Shown: positions 1 through 8,647, counted from the first letter of the stretch. The stretch: DNA of 64,000 nt from JAGRMG01 sp047975215 (GCA_047975215.1 JBKEDD010000057.1:1-64000); one strand, 5' to 3'. Numbers and translations: made by a program. Notes: a model not told the origin generated them from the sequence alone.

Positions 1-1331
1 AAGTGCCAGTTGACCAGCGACAGGCTGTAAAGCCGCTCGCGGTTCCAAAGGCGCGGCACCAGGAAGTAAAGCGCGGCAAAGGTGATCATGCCGTTCCAGC
101 CAAGCGCGCCGGAATGGACATGGCCCACGGTCCAGTCGGTGTTGTGGCTGAGCGAGTTGACCGCCTTGATCGACATCACCGGGCCTTCAAAGGTCGCCAT
201 GCCGTAAAATCCGATGGACACCACCATCATGCGGATCACCGGGTCGGTGCGCAGCTTGTCCCAGGCGCCCGAAAGCGTCATCAGGCCGTTGATCATTCCG
301 CCCCAGGACGGCATCCACAGAACCACCGAGAACACCATGCCCAGCGTGCTGGCCCAGTCGGGCAGCGCGGTATAGTGCAGATGGTGCGGCCCGGCCCAGA
401 TATAGATGAAGATCAGCGCCCAGAAGTGGATGATCGACAGCTTGTAGCTGAACACCGGGCGTTCGGCGCGTTTGGGAATGAAATAGTACATCATGCCCAG
501 GAACCCGGCGGTCAGGAAAAAGCCGACCGCGTTGTGGCCGTACCACCACTGCGTCATCGCATCCTGCACCCCGGCCCATGCGATAACCGACTTCGAACCC
601 CAGATCGAAACCGGGATCGTGGCGTTGTTGACCAGATGCAGCATTGCAACGGTGACGATGAACGAAAGGTAGAACCAGTTGGCGACGTAGATGTGGGGTT
701 CCTTGCGCTTGATCAACGTGCCCATGAACACCGCCAGATAGGCGACCCAGACGATGGTCAGCCACAGATCGACATGCCATTCCGGTTCGGCATATTCCTT
801 GGACTGGGTTGAACCCAGAACATAACCGGTGGCGGCCAGCACGATGAACAGCTGATAGCCCCAGAAAACGAACCAGGCCAGGTTGCCGCCCCAGAGCCGC
901 GCGGCGCTGGTGCGCTGCACGACATAGAAGGAGGTCGCTATCAGGGCGTTGCCGCCGAAGGCGAAGATCACGGCGCTGGTGTGCAGCGGTCGCAGGCGGC
1001 CGAAGTTGGCATAGCCCTGGGCCCAGTCGAAGTTCAGCGAGGGAAAGGCCAGCTGAAAGGCGACGGTGACACCGACCAGAAAGCCGACAACGCCCCACAG
1101 GGCGGTCGCGATCACGCCGGCGCGCACAACGCCGTCGTTATACTGCATGCTCACATCGACCGGCGGTCCGGGTTCGTCCGTGCGGCGCAGGGTCCAGATG
1201 AACAACCCGATGGCCACCAGCATCACGATGATCGCATGAACCTGATAGGCAAGGTCGCGGGCATTGTTGATCGCGATCATCGCAAACAGTGCGATCAGAC
1301 CAAGCACGATCAGCTTTATGTAATTTGACAT
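1..1331 (-). CDS. ccoN: cbb3-type cytochrome c oxidase subunit I (partial, C-terminus beyond left edge)
   Basis: Catalytic haem-copper subunit of the high-affinity cbb3 terminal oxidase, an integral membrane protein that reduces O2 at low oxygen. Reading the minus strand from the ATG at 1331 gives an uninterrupted multi-helix protein of about 443 residues that runs off the left end. The metal-site motifs of the family are visible in order: the low-spin haem His in RPLHTSAVIFAF, the CuB His in WWYGHNAVGFF, the Tyr/His-His pair in IYIWAGPHHLHY, and the two haem histidines in TVGHVHSGALGWNG. The start gives MSNYIKLIVLGLIALF, a plausible first helix. A perfect FNR box lies about 95 bp upstream. 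The usual downstream partners ccoO, ccoQ and ccoP would lie outside the window. Confidence 0.96.
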   Translation of the reverse strand, partial: MSNYIKLIVLGLIALFAMIAINNARDLAYQVHAIIVMLVAIGLFIWTLRRTDEPGPPVDVSMQYNDGVVRAGVIATALWGVVGFLVGVTVAFQLAFPSLNFDWAQGYANFGRLRPLHTSAVIFAFGGNALIATSFYVVQRTSAARLWGGNLAWFVFWGYQLFIVLAATGYVLGSTQSKEYAEPEWHVDLWLTIVWVAYLAVFMGTLIKRKEPHIYVANWFYLSFIVTVAMLHLVNNATIPVSIWGSKSVIAWAGVQDAMTQWWYGHNAVGFFLTAGFLGMMYYFIPKRAERPVFSYKLSIIHFWALIFIYIWAGPHHLHYTALPDWASTLGMVFSVVLWMPSWGGMINGLMTLSGAWDKLRTDPVIRMMVVSIGFYGMATFEGPVMSIKAVNSLSHNTDWTVGHVHSGALGWNGMITFAALYFLVPRLWNRERLYSLSLVNWH

Positions 1332-1424
1332 AATGCGTCCCTTCGTCTTGTTCCCCGCGATTCTTAACATCGCATGGAACGGATATGGTTGCGGGCTTCA
1401 TGAAGAACGGTCGGTTCCGCCGCT

Positions 1425-1438
1425 TTGATCTGCATCAA
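1425..1438. promoter_or_regulatory. FnrL (FNR-type) operator between ccoN and usp
   Basis: TTGATCTGCATCAA is a perfect match to the FNR/FnrL consensus TTGAT-N4-ATCAA. It lies in the divergent intergenic region, 94 bp from the ccoN start and 90 bp from the usp start, so it could serve both genes. Control of ccoN by FnrL is known in Rhodobacter. Which of the two promoters it activates here is inferred, not seen. Confidence 0.85.
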
Positions 1439-1527
1439 GACGCAGGCCGCATTTCTGTGACACGCATCGCACAAAACCCGATCTGTCCCGGTACGATACC
1501 GGGTATCGCCTACATTCGCGAGGTTCC

Positions 1528-2367
1528 ATGGCATACAAATCGCTTCTGACCGTTCTGACCGACATCAAGATCGCCGATGCGCCATTGGCACAGATGGTCG
1601 CGCTTGCCCGATCCTGGGACGCACATGCCGAGGCGCTGTGCCTGGGCGTGGACCGGACCCAGACCGGATACTACTACGCCGGGGCCAACGCGATGATACT
1701 GCAGGAAACCCTGTCGCGCGCCACATCCGAGGCGGCCGAGATACTGGAACATGCGCGCAAGGCGCTCGGCCGGACCGATATCCGCTGGGCGGCCGAGGAC
1801 GGCGTTGCCCAGATTGCCGATCTGGGCCGGCATGTGGCGCACCGGGCGCGGTTTTCCGACCTGGTGGTACTGCCCCGCCCCTACGGGCCGGAGCGCGGCG
1901 CCGAGGTCGAACCGATCGTGGAGGCGGCGCTGTTCGAGGGCCGCGCACCGGTGCTCGTGGTGCCGGACGGGCACGAACCGACAATCCAGCCCCGGACGAT
2001 CATCGTCGGCTGGAACGAAAGCGTCGAGGCGCTGACGGCGATCCGGCAGGCGCTGCCCTTCCTGATGGCCGCCGACGCGGTGCGAATCGTGGTTATCGAC
2101 CCGCCCCAGCACGGGCCGGACCGGTCCGACCCGGGCGGTCTGCTAAGCCAGATGCTGTCGCGCCATGGTGTGCGCTGCGAAATCGACGTGCTCGGCAAGA
2201 CCCTGACCAGGGTTTCCGACATACTGAACCGCCACGTCACCGATACCGGCGCCGACATGATCGTCATGGGTGCCTATGGGCATTCGCGGTTCCGCGAGGC
2301 AATTCTTGGCGGCGCGACCCGAAACATGCTCGAACGGGCCGAAGTGCCGGTGTTCATGGCGCACTAG
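1528..2367 (+). CDS. tandem universal stress protein (UspA family)
   Basis: Cytoplasmic stress protein of 279 residues made of two Usp domains (about 1-140 and 150-279). The second domain keeps the nucleotide-binding pattern G-2x-G-9x-G(A/S)T in GAYGHSRFREAILGGAT, so it probably binds ATP. The first is more divergent. Two-domain Usp proteins are frequently found beside cbb3 oxidase genes in Rhodobacterales, which fits a role in adaptation to low oxygen. The ATG at 1528 begins MAYKSLLTVL, the normal first beta strand. It is transcribed away from ccoN and shares the FNR box at 1425-1438. The molecular function of such proteins is not known precisely. Confidence 0.9.
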   Translation: MAYKSLLTVLTDIKIADAPLAQMVALARSWDAHAEALCLGVDRTQTGYYYAGANAMILQETLSRATSEAAEILEHARKALGRTDIRWAAEDGVAQIADLGRHVAHRARFSDLVVLPRPYGPERGAEVEPIVEAALFEGRAPVLVVPDGHEPTIQPRTIIVGWNESVEALTAIRQALPFLMAADAVRIVVIDPPQHGPDRSDPGGLLSQMLSRHGVRCEIDVLGKTLTRVSDILNRHVTDTGADMIVMGAYGHSRFREAILGGATRNMLERAEVPVFMAH

Positions 2368-2375
2368 ATAGGTGT

Positions 2376-2389
2376 GGCCCTGAAGGGCC
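2376..2389. terminator. short hairpin between convergent usp and GlsB-type gene
   Basis: GGCCC-TGAA-GGGCC forms a 5-bp stem with a tetraloop in the 30-bp gap between the two convergent stop codons. There is no clear T-tract, so termination is only a suggestion. Confidence 0.3.
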
Positions 2390-2397
2390 GCCCCGCC

Positions 2398-2652
2398 TCA
2401 GGCGCGTTTCACCAGGCCGATCACGAACAGCAGGATCACGGCGCCGATGGTGGCATGAATGATCGACGCGACGATGCCGCCGCCGACGGCAAAGCCGAGG
2501 GCGGGAAAGATCAGCCCGGCCAGGAACGCGCCAACGATACCGACGATGATATTGCCGATCAGGCCGAAGCCGCGGCCCTTCATAAGCTTGCCCGCGATCC
2601 AGCCGGCGATTGCGCCGACCAGCAGCATGGCGATCAGACTTTCGAATTGCAT
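2398..2652 (-). CDS. GlsB/YeaQ/YmgE-family small membrane protein
   Basis: An 84-residue, strongly hydrophobic protein with three predicted helices and the glycine-rich pattern of the family (AGWIAGKLMKGRGFGLIGN, then GIVGAFLAGLIF and HATIGAVILLFVIG). Family members are stress-induced inner-membrane proteins of unknown mechanism, sometimes called transglycosylase-associated. The start at 2652 (MQFESLIAML) is preferred over an upstream in-frame ATG because GGGAGG lies just ahead of it and the upstream residues do not resemble the family. The position between usp and fnrL suggests a general stress role, which is inference. Confidence 0.85.
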   Translation of the reverse strand: MQFESLIAMLLVGAIAGWIAGKLMKGRGFGLIGNIIVGIVGAFLAGLIFPALGFAVGGGIVASIIHATIGAVILLFVIGLVKRA

Positions 2653-2718
2653 TACCGCCTCCCGAAGGTTCTCCGGGGTCATGCTTGCACCGGTCACGAC
2701 GCAATGCAAGCCGCCGCG

Positions 2719-4041
2719 TCATGCCCGGATGTGGTGAACCCCGCGAAAAAGAGCCCGAAACGCGGCGGTTCGGGTCGCGATTTCCGCCGGTTCGTCCGCC
2801 CGCAGCGCCTCGGCGATCAGGGTCGCGAGGTGCGGGGCGTGTTCTGGCGCGACGCCGCGGCGCGACAGTTCCGGCGTACCGATCCTGAGCCCGTTCATAT
2901 CGCCCGCGACGGGCGCGACAGGCAGGCCGATACCACTGGCGAGGAACCCCGCGCGCCTCAGCCTCTTCGATGCGTTCTGACCGCCGCCGAACGCCGCGGC
3001 CTCGACCGCGAACTGATGCGATGACGTGGCGCCCCTCGCGGTCCTGAACACCGGCAGATCCCTTGCTTCGAATTCTTGTGCCAGCGCCTGCGCCAGATCG
3101 ACCATCGCCTTGGCATAGCCGGCCCCATGCTCGACCCAGTCCAGAAGCGTGATGGCCAGCGCGGCGGATTTCGCGGCGTCGAAATTCGCGGTCATGCCGG
3201 GAAAGGCGATGGCGTCCAGCCGCTCGGCAATCGTGGCGTCGTTGGTCACGATCAGCCCGCCGGCGGGGCCGCCGAGGCTTTTGTACGTGCTCATCGTCAT
3301 GAGATGCGCGCCCTGCTCCAGCGGGTTGGCCCAGACGCCGCCGGCGATGATGCCGCACTGGTGCGCGGCGTCAAACAGAACCTTCGCCCCGACCTCGTCG
3401 GCGATGGCCCGGATATCGGCCACCGGATGCGGGAAGAGGTTCAGACTGCCGCCAATGGTGATCACCCGCGGACGCCGCGCGCGGGCCAGATCGCGCAGGC
3501 CATCCAGATCCACGGTATAGCCGTCGGAGCCGACCGGGGCGGGCAGGCTGATCAGGCCGTAAAGCCCGGCGCAGCCGTCATGGTGATGCGTGACATGGCC
3601 GCCGATGCTGGCGGGCGGCGCGATGATCCGGTCGCCGGCCTCAGCAAGCGCCATGAAGCCGTAGAGATTGGCCAGCGCCCCCGATCCGACCCGGATTTCG
3701 GCATAGCGGGCGCCGAACACGCGCGCGGCCAGTTCGGCGGCGATCACCTCGATCTCCTCGATGGCTTCCAGGCCCATCTCGTACTTGTCACCGGGATACC
3801 CCAGCGACGGACGGCTGCCCAGACCGCTGGCCAGCGCCGCCTCGGCCCTCGGGTTCATGACGTTGGCGGCCGGATTCAGGTTAAAGCACTGCTCGTCATG
3901 GATCGCCCGGTTGCGCGCGATCAGTTCGACGATCCGGGCATCGGTCTGGCCGGCGGTTTCACCGGCGACCCGGGCGGCAATATCCTGCACGCGGGTTTCG
4001 CAGTGGCCGGGCACCCAGGGCCGGCGGGCGAGGTGGGGCAT
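2719..4041 (-). CDS. serine hydroxymethyltransferase-family PLP enzyme (divergent paralogue)
   Basis: A fold-type I PLP enzyme of 440 residues related to GlyA. It keeps the SHMT N-terminal region (LIARNRAIHDEQCFNLNPAANVMNP in altered form), the active-site block GSGALANLYGFMALAEAGD, the Asp/His pair in LFDAAHQCG and a PLP lysine in TYKSLGGPAGG, where typical GlyA has a THK-x-LRGPRGG motif. The divergence suggests a paralogue rather than the housekeeping GlyA; it could act on serine, 2-methylserine or another hydroxy-amino acid. Start 4041 has GGAGGAAC immediately upstream, and an ORF extension further upstream looks non-coding. It is followed by the convergent-side GlsB-type gene and lies next to fnrL on the same strand, separated by 140 bp. 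Confidence 0.82.
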   Translation of the reverse strand: MPHLARRPWVPGHCETRVQDIAARVAGETAGQTDARIVELIARNRAIHDEQCFNLNPAANVMNPRAEAALASGLGSRPSLGYPGDKYEMGLEAIEEIEVIAAELAARVFGARYAEIRVGSGALANLYGFMALAEAGDRIIAPPASIGGHVTHHHDGCAGLYGLISLPAPVGSDGYTVDLDGLRDLARARRPRVITIGGSLNLFPHPVADIRAIADEVGAKVLFDAAHQCGIIAGGVWANPLEQGAHLMTMSTYKSLGGPAGGLIVTNDATIAERLDAIAFPGMTANFDAAKSAALAITLLDWVEHGAGYAKAMVDLAQALAQEFEARDLPVFRTARGATSSHQFAVEAAAFGGGQNASKRLRRAGFLASGIGLPVAPVAGDMNGLRIGTPELSRRGVAPEHAPHLATLIAEALRADEPAEIATRTAAFRALFRGVHHIRA

Positions 4042-4181
4042 GGGGTTCCTCCGTTTCGGTACGCGATGAAACCACGTTCGGAGACCGGGGCAAACCGGAT
4101 TTGCGAAGCTGGGGGCTGGCAAGCCCTGGGGCAGAAAGGCAAAACCGGTTCCAACCCAACGGCTTGGGGTGCGACGCGATG

Positions 4182-4925
4182 TCAGACCAGGAAACCGCCG
4201 TCGCTGTCATCGCCGGCCTCTTCCATCAGGCGGCCCATGTCGGGGATGGTGACGTGGCGCTTGCCCTGCAACTTGATCACCCCGTCCCGCTTCAGGGCCG
4301 AGATCTGGCGGCTGACCGTCTCAAGCGTCAGGCCAAGATAGTCGGCCATCGCCTCGCGGGTCAGCGGCAGGTCGAAAACCATGGTCGCCGAACCCCCGGA
4401 CGGTTTCAGCGACGCGTCACGCCGCGCGATGATCGACAGCAGGCTGGCGATCTTTTCGCGCGCGGTCTTTCGGCCCAGCACCAGCATCCATTCGCGCGCC
4501 GCGTCCAGTTCATCGAGAGTCATCTGCAACAGGCGGTGGGCGATGTGCGGGGTGCGCGCCATCAGGTCCTCGAACGGCTTCTTGCGAAAACAGCACATGA
4601 CGATATCGGTGGTCGCGATAACGTCGTAGGCCGCACCGTCGCGGCCGGGCCGGCCAACGAAATCGCTGGGCAGCAACAGGCCAACCATCTGCGTGCGCCC
4701 GTCCTCCATGGTCTGGGTCAGTGTCGCGATTCCGGACACGACACTGCCGACGAACCCCATCTTGTCGCCCGACCAGATGATCGTCTGGCCCGCCTCGAAG
4801 CTGCGGTAGTACTTGATGTCCTCCAACTCGGCCAGTTCCGCGGCGTCGCAGTTCGCGCAGACGGCACGGTGCCGGATCGGACAGTCGGTGCAGGAATGGG
4901 CGACGGTATGGCTGGGTGCGTTCAT
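4182..4925 (-). CDS. fnrL: FNR/CRP-family oxygen-responsive regulator FnrL
   Basis: Global anaerobic transcription activator carrying an oxygen-labile 4Fe-4S cluster. The 247-residue protein has an N-terminal cysteine group (CTDCPIRHRAVCANC), a further cysteine pair in IVMCCFRKKPFE, a cyclic-nucleotide-binding-type beta roll and a C-terminal helix-turn-helix (TREAMADYLGLTLETVSRQI) that matches FNR recognition helices. The ending GDDSDGG resembles Rhodobacter FnrL. The ATG at 4925 puts the first cysteine at residue 12, as in Rhodobacter sphaeroides FnrL; a GTG at 4937 would add four residues. An FNR box overlaps its upstream region, suggesting autoregulation or control of the divergent hemN. 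The fnrL-hemN pairing is classical for Rhodobacter. Confidence 0.95.
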   Translation of the reverse strand: MNAPSHTVAHSCTDCPIRHRAVCANCDAAELAELEDIKYYRSFEAGQTIIWSGDKMGFVGSVVSGIATLTQTMEDGRTQMVGLLLPSDFVGRPGRDGAAYDVIATTDIVMCCFRKKPFEDLMARTPHIAHRLLQMTLDELDAAREWMLVLGRKTAREKIASLLSIIARRDASLKPSGGSATMVFDLPLTREAMADYLGLTLETVSRQISALKRDGVIKLQGKRHVTIPDMGRLMEEAGDDSDGGFLV

Positions 4926-4937
4926 GTAGTCGGTCAC

Positions 4938-4951
4938 TTGATCTGGGTCAA
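4938..4951. promoter_or_regulatory. FnrL (FNR-type) operator between fnrL and hemN
   Basis: TTGATCTGGGTCAA matches TTGAT-N4-ATCAA with a single mismatch. Its centre is about 42 bp from the hemN ATG, the spacing of a class II FNR-activated promoter if transcription starts at or beside the ATG. A weak -10-like TAATGT lies at 4975-4980. Confidence 0.8.
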
Positions 4952-4986
4952 AGTTGAGGTAGGCGGATCGCGCCTAATGTACAGGG

Positions 4987-6342
4987 ATGATACCTGTTTC
5001 ACAATTGGCGGGGCTGGGTCTTTTTGACGCCAAGGTTCCGCGTTACACCAGCTACCCTACCGCGCCTCATTTCAGCAACGATGTGGGGCCTGATCTGTAT
5101 GGCGATTGGCTTGAGCAGATACCCGCCGGCAGCGCGGTATCCCTTTACGTCCATGTGCCGTTCTGTCGCAACCTCTGCTGGTTCTGCGCCTGCCGGACAC
5201 AAGGCACGCAGACCGATTCTCCGGTTGCCGCGTATCTGGAAACGCTGAAGGCGGAAATCAGGCTGCTGGGCGCCAGGCTGCCGGATGGCATCCGGCTGTC
5301 GCGGCTGCACTGGGGCGGGGGAACGCCGACGCTCTTGCGCCCCGCGATGATCGAGGAACTGGCAGGCGCCATCGCCGAGATCGCGCCCATGGCGGAGGGA
5401 GGCGAATTTTCGGTCGAGATTGACCCCAACGAGATCGACGAAGACCGCATGGACGCGCTGGCGCGCGCCGGGCTGAACCGGGCCTCGATCGGGGTGCAGG
5501 ATTTCGACGACGAGATCCAGAAATCGATCGGACGGATCCAGGGGTACGAGGTGACGCGCGACGCGGTCGCCATGATCCGCGACCGCGACATCGCCAGCCT
5601 GAACGCGGACATCCTATATGGCCTGCCGCATCAGACCGGCCGCAAGATCACCGAAAGCGTACAGAAACTCTTGTCGCTCAGCCCGGACCGGGTGGCGCTT
5701 TATGGCTATGCCCATGTTCCCTGGATGGCCAAGCGGCAGCAGCTGATCCCGTCGGATGCACTGCCCACCCCGCAGGCGAGGCTGGACCTGTACGAGACAG
5801 CGCGCAGGCTGTTCCTCTGGGACAACTACACCGAGATCGGCATCGACCATTTCGCCACTCGCGACGACGGGCTGAGCCGGGCCTTGCAGGCGGGAACGCT
5901 GCGGCGCAATTTCCAGGGCTATACCGACGACACCGCCGACGTTCTGATCGGAGTGGGTGCGTCTTCCATCTCGAAGTTTCCGCAGGGTTTTGCCCAGAAC
6001 GCTCCGGCCACCGGCGCCCATACCGCCAAGATCCGCGACGGGCGGTTCTCGATCACGCGCGGGCACGCGTTCAAGGGCGAGGACCGCGTGCGCGCCCGCA
6101 TGATCGAGGCGCTGATGTGCGATTTCCGCATCGATTCAGCTGAGATCCGTGCCGCGTTCGGAGTCAGCGGGGCCTGGCTGGACGAGGCATTTGCGGCGGC
6201 CGATCGCGCCTTTGCGGGGTTGTTGCAGATCTCCGAGGAGGGCCTGTTCATCCCCGAGGAAGCACGGCCGCTGACAAGGATGATCGCGCGGACATTCGAC
6301 GCCTACGACCTGAGCAAGGCAGGCCACAGTTCGGCGATCTGA
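4987..6342 (+). CDS. hemN: oxygen-independent coproporphyrinogen III dehydrogenase
   Basis: Radical SAM enzyme that oxidatively decarboxylates coproporphyrinogen III to protoporphyrinogen IX without O2, supplying haem and bacteriochlorophyll precursors under low oxygen. The 451-residue protein has the HemN cluster motif C60-x3-C64-x2-C67-x-C69 (FCRNLCWFCACRTQ), the GGG motif in HWGGGTPTLL and the N-terminal KVPRYTSYPTAPHF block that distinguishes true HemN from HemW. A HemN C-terminal domain follows residue 370. No Shine-Dalgarno sequence is well placed before the ATG at 4987, although the N-terminus aligns with the family. The FNR box at 4938-4951 indicates induction at low oxygen by the neighbouring fnrL product. 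Confidence 0.96.
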   Translation: MIPVSQLAGLGLFDAKVPRYTSYPTAPHFSNDVGPDLYGDWLEQIPAGSAVSLYVHVPFCRNLCWFCACRTQGTQTDSPVAAYLETLKAEIRLLGARLPDGIRLSRLHWGGGTPTLLRPAMIEELAGAIAEIAPMAEGGEFSVEIDPNEIDEDRMDALARAGLNRASIGVQDFDDEIQKSIGRIQGYEVTRDAVAMIRDRDIASLNADILYGLPHQTGRKITESVQKLLSLSPDRVALYGYAHVPWMAKRQQLIPSDALPTPQARLDLYETARRLFLWDNYTEIGIDHFATRDDGLSRALQAGTLRRNFQGYTDDTADVLIGVGASSISKFPQGFAQNAPATGAHTAKIRDGRFSITRGHAFKGEDRVRARMIEALMCDFRIDSAEIRAAFGVSGAWLDEAFAAADRAFAGLLQISEEGLFIPEEARPLTRMIARTFDAYDLSKAGHSSAI

Positions 6343-6683
6343 ACCCGAACGCATACCGGCCAACGCGCCGGATACGGCGTGCCCGCACGCGGTGAAGGCG
6401 CTGTCCCGCGGCTGCCGTGCGGGTTGCGTGATTCCGGTAACGTCTTGAAAAACCGACATGTCGAAATTCGACTGAATCACTTGACGTGACCGGGATAGGC
6501 TTTCAACAATCGTGGGGCAGGCGGCGCGACAATATCGCCGGTTTGAAAGCCGCGCATACGCTCCCTGCTTCGAGGCGGGCCGATTGAGTCAATGCAAACC
6601 TGCGGATGCCCGGCATCCGTCTGTATTCAGGTCGTGTGGTTAACGGACCTGAACCATGCAACGGACAAACAAGGCAGATCATC
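6343..6683. other. intergenic region upstream of the EF-G-like gene
   Basis: No gene is supported in this 341-bp stretch. A short GC hairpin (GCGTG-CCCG-CACGC, near 6378-6391) follows hemN and may terminate it. TTGACG at 6481-6486 with AACAAT about 18 bp downstream is a possible promoter for the EF-G-like gene. Both are weak assignments. Confidence 0.35.
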
Positions 6684-8615
6684 ATGCGAGTCTTCACCGT
6701 CATCGGCCCGACCCAGTCGGGCAAATCCACACTGGTCGACGCGCTGAGCAGTCTCGATGGCCGCGCGAGCCGGTTCGACATCTCGGGCGTCGTCAATCTG
6801 CGGTCGTTCGAATACCTGGGCGAACCCTGGATGGCGATCGACATCGACGGCGGAGCCGACAGCCTGGCATATGCCGGCCCCGCCGTCGCGGTCAGCGATG
6901 CCGTGGTGCTGTGCGTACCGCCCGACCCGGATGCGGCAGTGCTGTCGGCACCCTATCTGCGCCTGGTCGAGCAGTCGGGCGTGCCCTGTTTCCTGTTCAT
7001 CAACCGCATGGACAACCCCAACGGCCGGATTCGCGACATCGTGGCCGGGCTGCAAAGCTATGCCCGCCATCATATCACCCTGCGCCAGATCCCGATTCGC
7101 GAAGGCGACACCATCGTCGGTGCGGTCGATCTGATTTCGGAACGTGCATGGAAATATCGCGAGGGCGAACCATCGGCGCTGATCGAACTGCCGCAATCGG
7201 CCGAGCAACGCGAACAGGCGGCCCGCGCCGAACTGCTCGAAGAGCTTTCGGACCACGACGATCATCTGCTGGAACAGCTGATCGAAGACAAGCAGCCGCC
7301 GAGCGAGGAGATCTATCATCTGGCCGCCGAGGTGTTGCAACATCACGAACTGATTCCGGCCTATATCGGGGCGGCCGGTCACGGCAACGGGCTGCGCCGC
7401 CTGATGAAGGCGTTGCGCCACGAGGCGCCCGGCGTCGAGGTCGCCCGCGACCGCGCAGGGGCGGGTCAGGACGTTCTGGCCATCGCGGCCTTCGCCGACA
7501 TAAAGAAGCATATCGGCAAGCTGGTGGTGCTTCGCGCGCTTGGCGAGGGGCTGAAACCGCATGACCAGCTGGGCGGCGGCAGTATCGGCAGCCTCACCGC
7601 GATAGATGCCAAGACGCAACTGGACGGGTTGAAGGCGGGCGAAATCGGGCTGGCGGTCAAGTCCGACCACCTGAACCCGGGGCTGCTTCTTACCGCGATG
7701 GGCGGGGCGGAATTTCCCCGGTGGGCGGCGGCGCGGCCGGCCGGGTTCCGCCAGGTCGTGCGGCCGGTGCATGAACGCGACGATGTGCGCCTGTCCTCGG
7801 CACTGTCGCGCCTGTCCGAGATCGACCCGGGCATGTCTCTGTCGCAGGACGAGCTTTCCGGCCATGCGGTTGTCGGCACCCAGGGGCCGCTGCATATCCG
7901 CCGCATCACCGAAAAGCTCGAATCGGATTTCTCGCTGGAGATCACTGCCGACCCGGTGCAGGCGGAATACCGAGAGAGCATCACCAAAACGGTCGAGCAT
8001 CGCCACCGCCACCGCAAGCAGTCCGGCGGCGCCGGGCAGTTCGCCGATGTGGTGATCGAAATCGCGCCGTTGCCGCGCGGGTCGGGTTTCGAGTTTGCCG
8101 AGGTGGTCAAGGGCGGGGCGGTGCCGCGCAACTATATCCCGGCGGTCGAGAACGGCGCGGCTGACGCGCTGAGCGAAGGGCCCAAGGGGCATCCGGTGGT
8201 CGACCTGAAGGTGACTCTGAAGGATGGCAAGCATCACTCGGTGGACAGTTCCGATTTCGCGTTCCGTACCGCCGGCAAGATGGCGGTACGCGATGCCATC
8301 CTCCAGGCCGGGCCGATCCTCTTGCAGCCGGTCACGAAGGTCGAAATTCACCTGCCTTCGGTATTCGTGGGCGAGCTGGTCCCGACAATCAGCAGCCTGC
8401 ATGGCCAGGTTCTGGGCTTTGCCGGGCATCCGGACGTCGAAGGCTGGGACGTGTTCAACGCCCTGTTGCCGGCGGTGACGCAAGACGAACTGAACCGCGC
8501 GCTGGCGTCCTCCACGCGTGGCGCCGGCTGGGCGGAATTCACGTTCGATCACTACGAGGAGGTGCGCGGCCCGATCCCGGAGGCGGCACAACGGGGCAAC
8601 ATGGCCTCTGCCTGA
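6684..8615 (+). CDS. elongation factor G-like GTPase family protein (divergent paralogue)
   Basis: A 643-residue member of the translation-factor GTPase family with the domain order of EF-G: G domain (about 1-250), domain II, domain III (FSLEITADPVQAEYRE region), domain IV (HRKQSGGAGQFADV) and domain V. The P-loop is intact at residues 8-15 (GPTQSGKS) and the base-specifying motif is NRMD (107-110). Switch I is almost absent: only about 35 residues separate the P-loop from the switch II position, which reads DIDGG instead of the usual DTPGH. Canonical EF-G is about 700 residues. It is therefore probably not the housekeeping factor, and its role is unknown. The start at 6684 follows AAGGCAG; an upstream in-frame ATG at 6606 adds residues that do not resemble the family. 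Confidence 0.88.
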   Translation: MRVFTVIGPTQSGKSTLVDALSSLDGRASRFDISGVVNLRSFEYLGEPWMAIDIDGGADSLAYAGPAVAVSDAVVLCVPPDPDAAVLSAPYLRLVEQSGVPCFLFINRMDNPNGRIRDIVAGLQSYARHHITLRQIPIREGDTIVGAVDLISERAWKYREGEPSALIELPQSAEQREQAARAELLEELSDHDDHLLEQLIEDKQPPSEEIYHLAAEVLQHHELIPAYIGAAGHGNGLRRLMKALRHEAPGVEVARDRAGAGQDVLAIAAFADIKKHIGKLVVLRALGEGLKPHDQLGGGSIGSLTAIDAKTQLDGLKAGEIGLAVKSDHLNPGLLLTAMGGAEFPRWAAARPAGFRQVVRPVHERDDVRLSSALSRLSEIDPGMSLSQDELSGHAVVGTQGPLHIRRITEKLESDFSLEITADPVQAEYRESITKTVEHRHRHRKQSGGAGQFADVVIEIAPLPRGSGFEFAEVVKGGAVPRNYIPAVENGAADALSEGPKGHPVVDLKVTLKDGKHHSVDSSDFAFRTAGKMAVRDAILQAGPILLQPVTKVEIHLPSVFVGELVPTISSLHGQVLGFAGHPDVEGWDVFNALLPAVTQDELNRALASSTRGAGWAEFTFDHYEEVRGPIPEAAQRGNMASA

Positions 8616-8630
8616 CGGACACGCGGGCAA

Positions 8631-8647
8631 GGGGGGCTCTGCCCCCC
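8631..8647. terminator. GC-rich hairpin after the EF-G-like gene
   Basis: GGGGGGC-TCT-GCCCCCC makes a 7-bp perfect stem 15 bp after the stop codon of the EF-G-like gene and upstream of the convergent yejF stop. The stem and the following CCCCCGGAATATTT-type tail resemble a repeated intergenic motif that I recall from Rhodobacteraceae genomes; that recollection is not checked here. Confidence 0.55.

Noticed and set aside
1267..1281. FNR-like sequence TTGATCGCGATCAT inside ccoN
   Set aside because: It lies within the first ccoN codons, has a mismatch and is explained by the protein sequence.
4042..4181. Riboswitch upstream of the SHMT-family gene
   Set aside because: Two small hairpins are present, but none fits a glycine, SAM, SAH or tetrahydrofolate riboswitch that I can recognise.
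6627..8630. 667-codon open frame antisense to the EF-G-like gene
   Set aside because: It mirrors the codon phase of a real GC-rich gene; composition is His/Arg/Gln-rich and there is no family resemblance.
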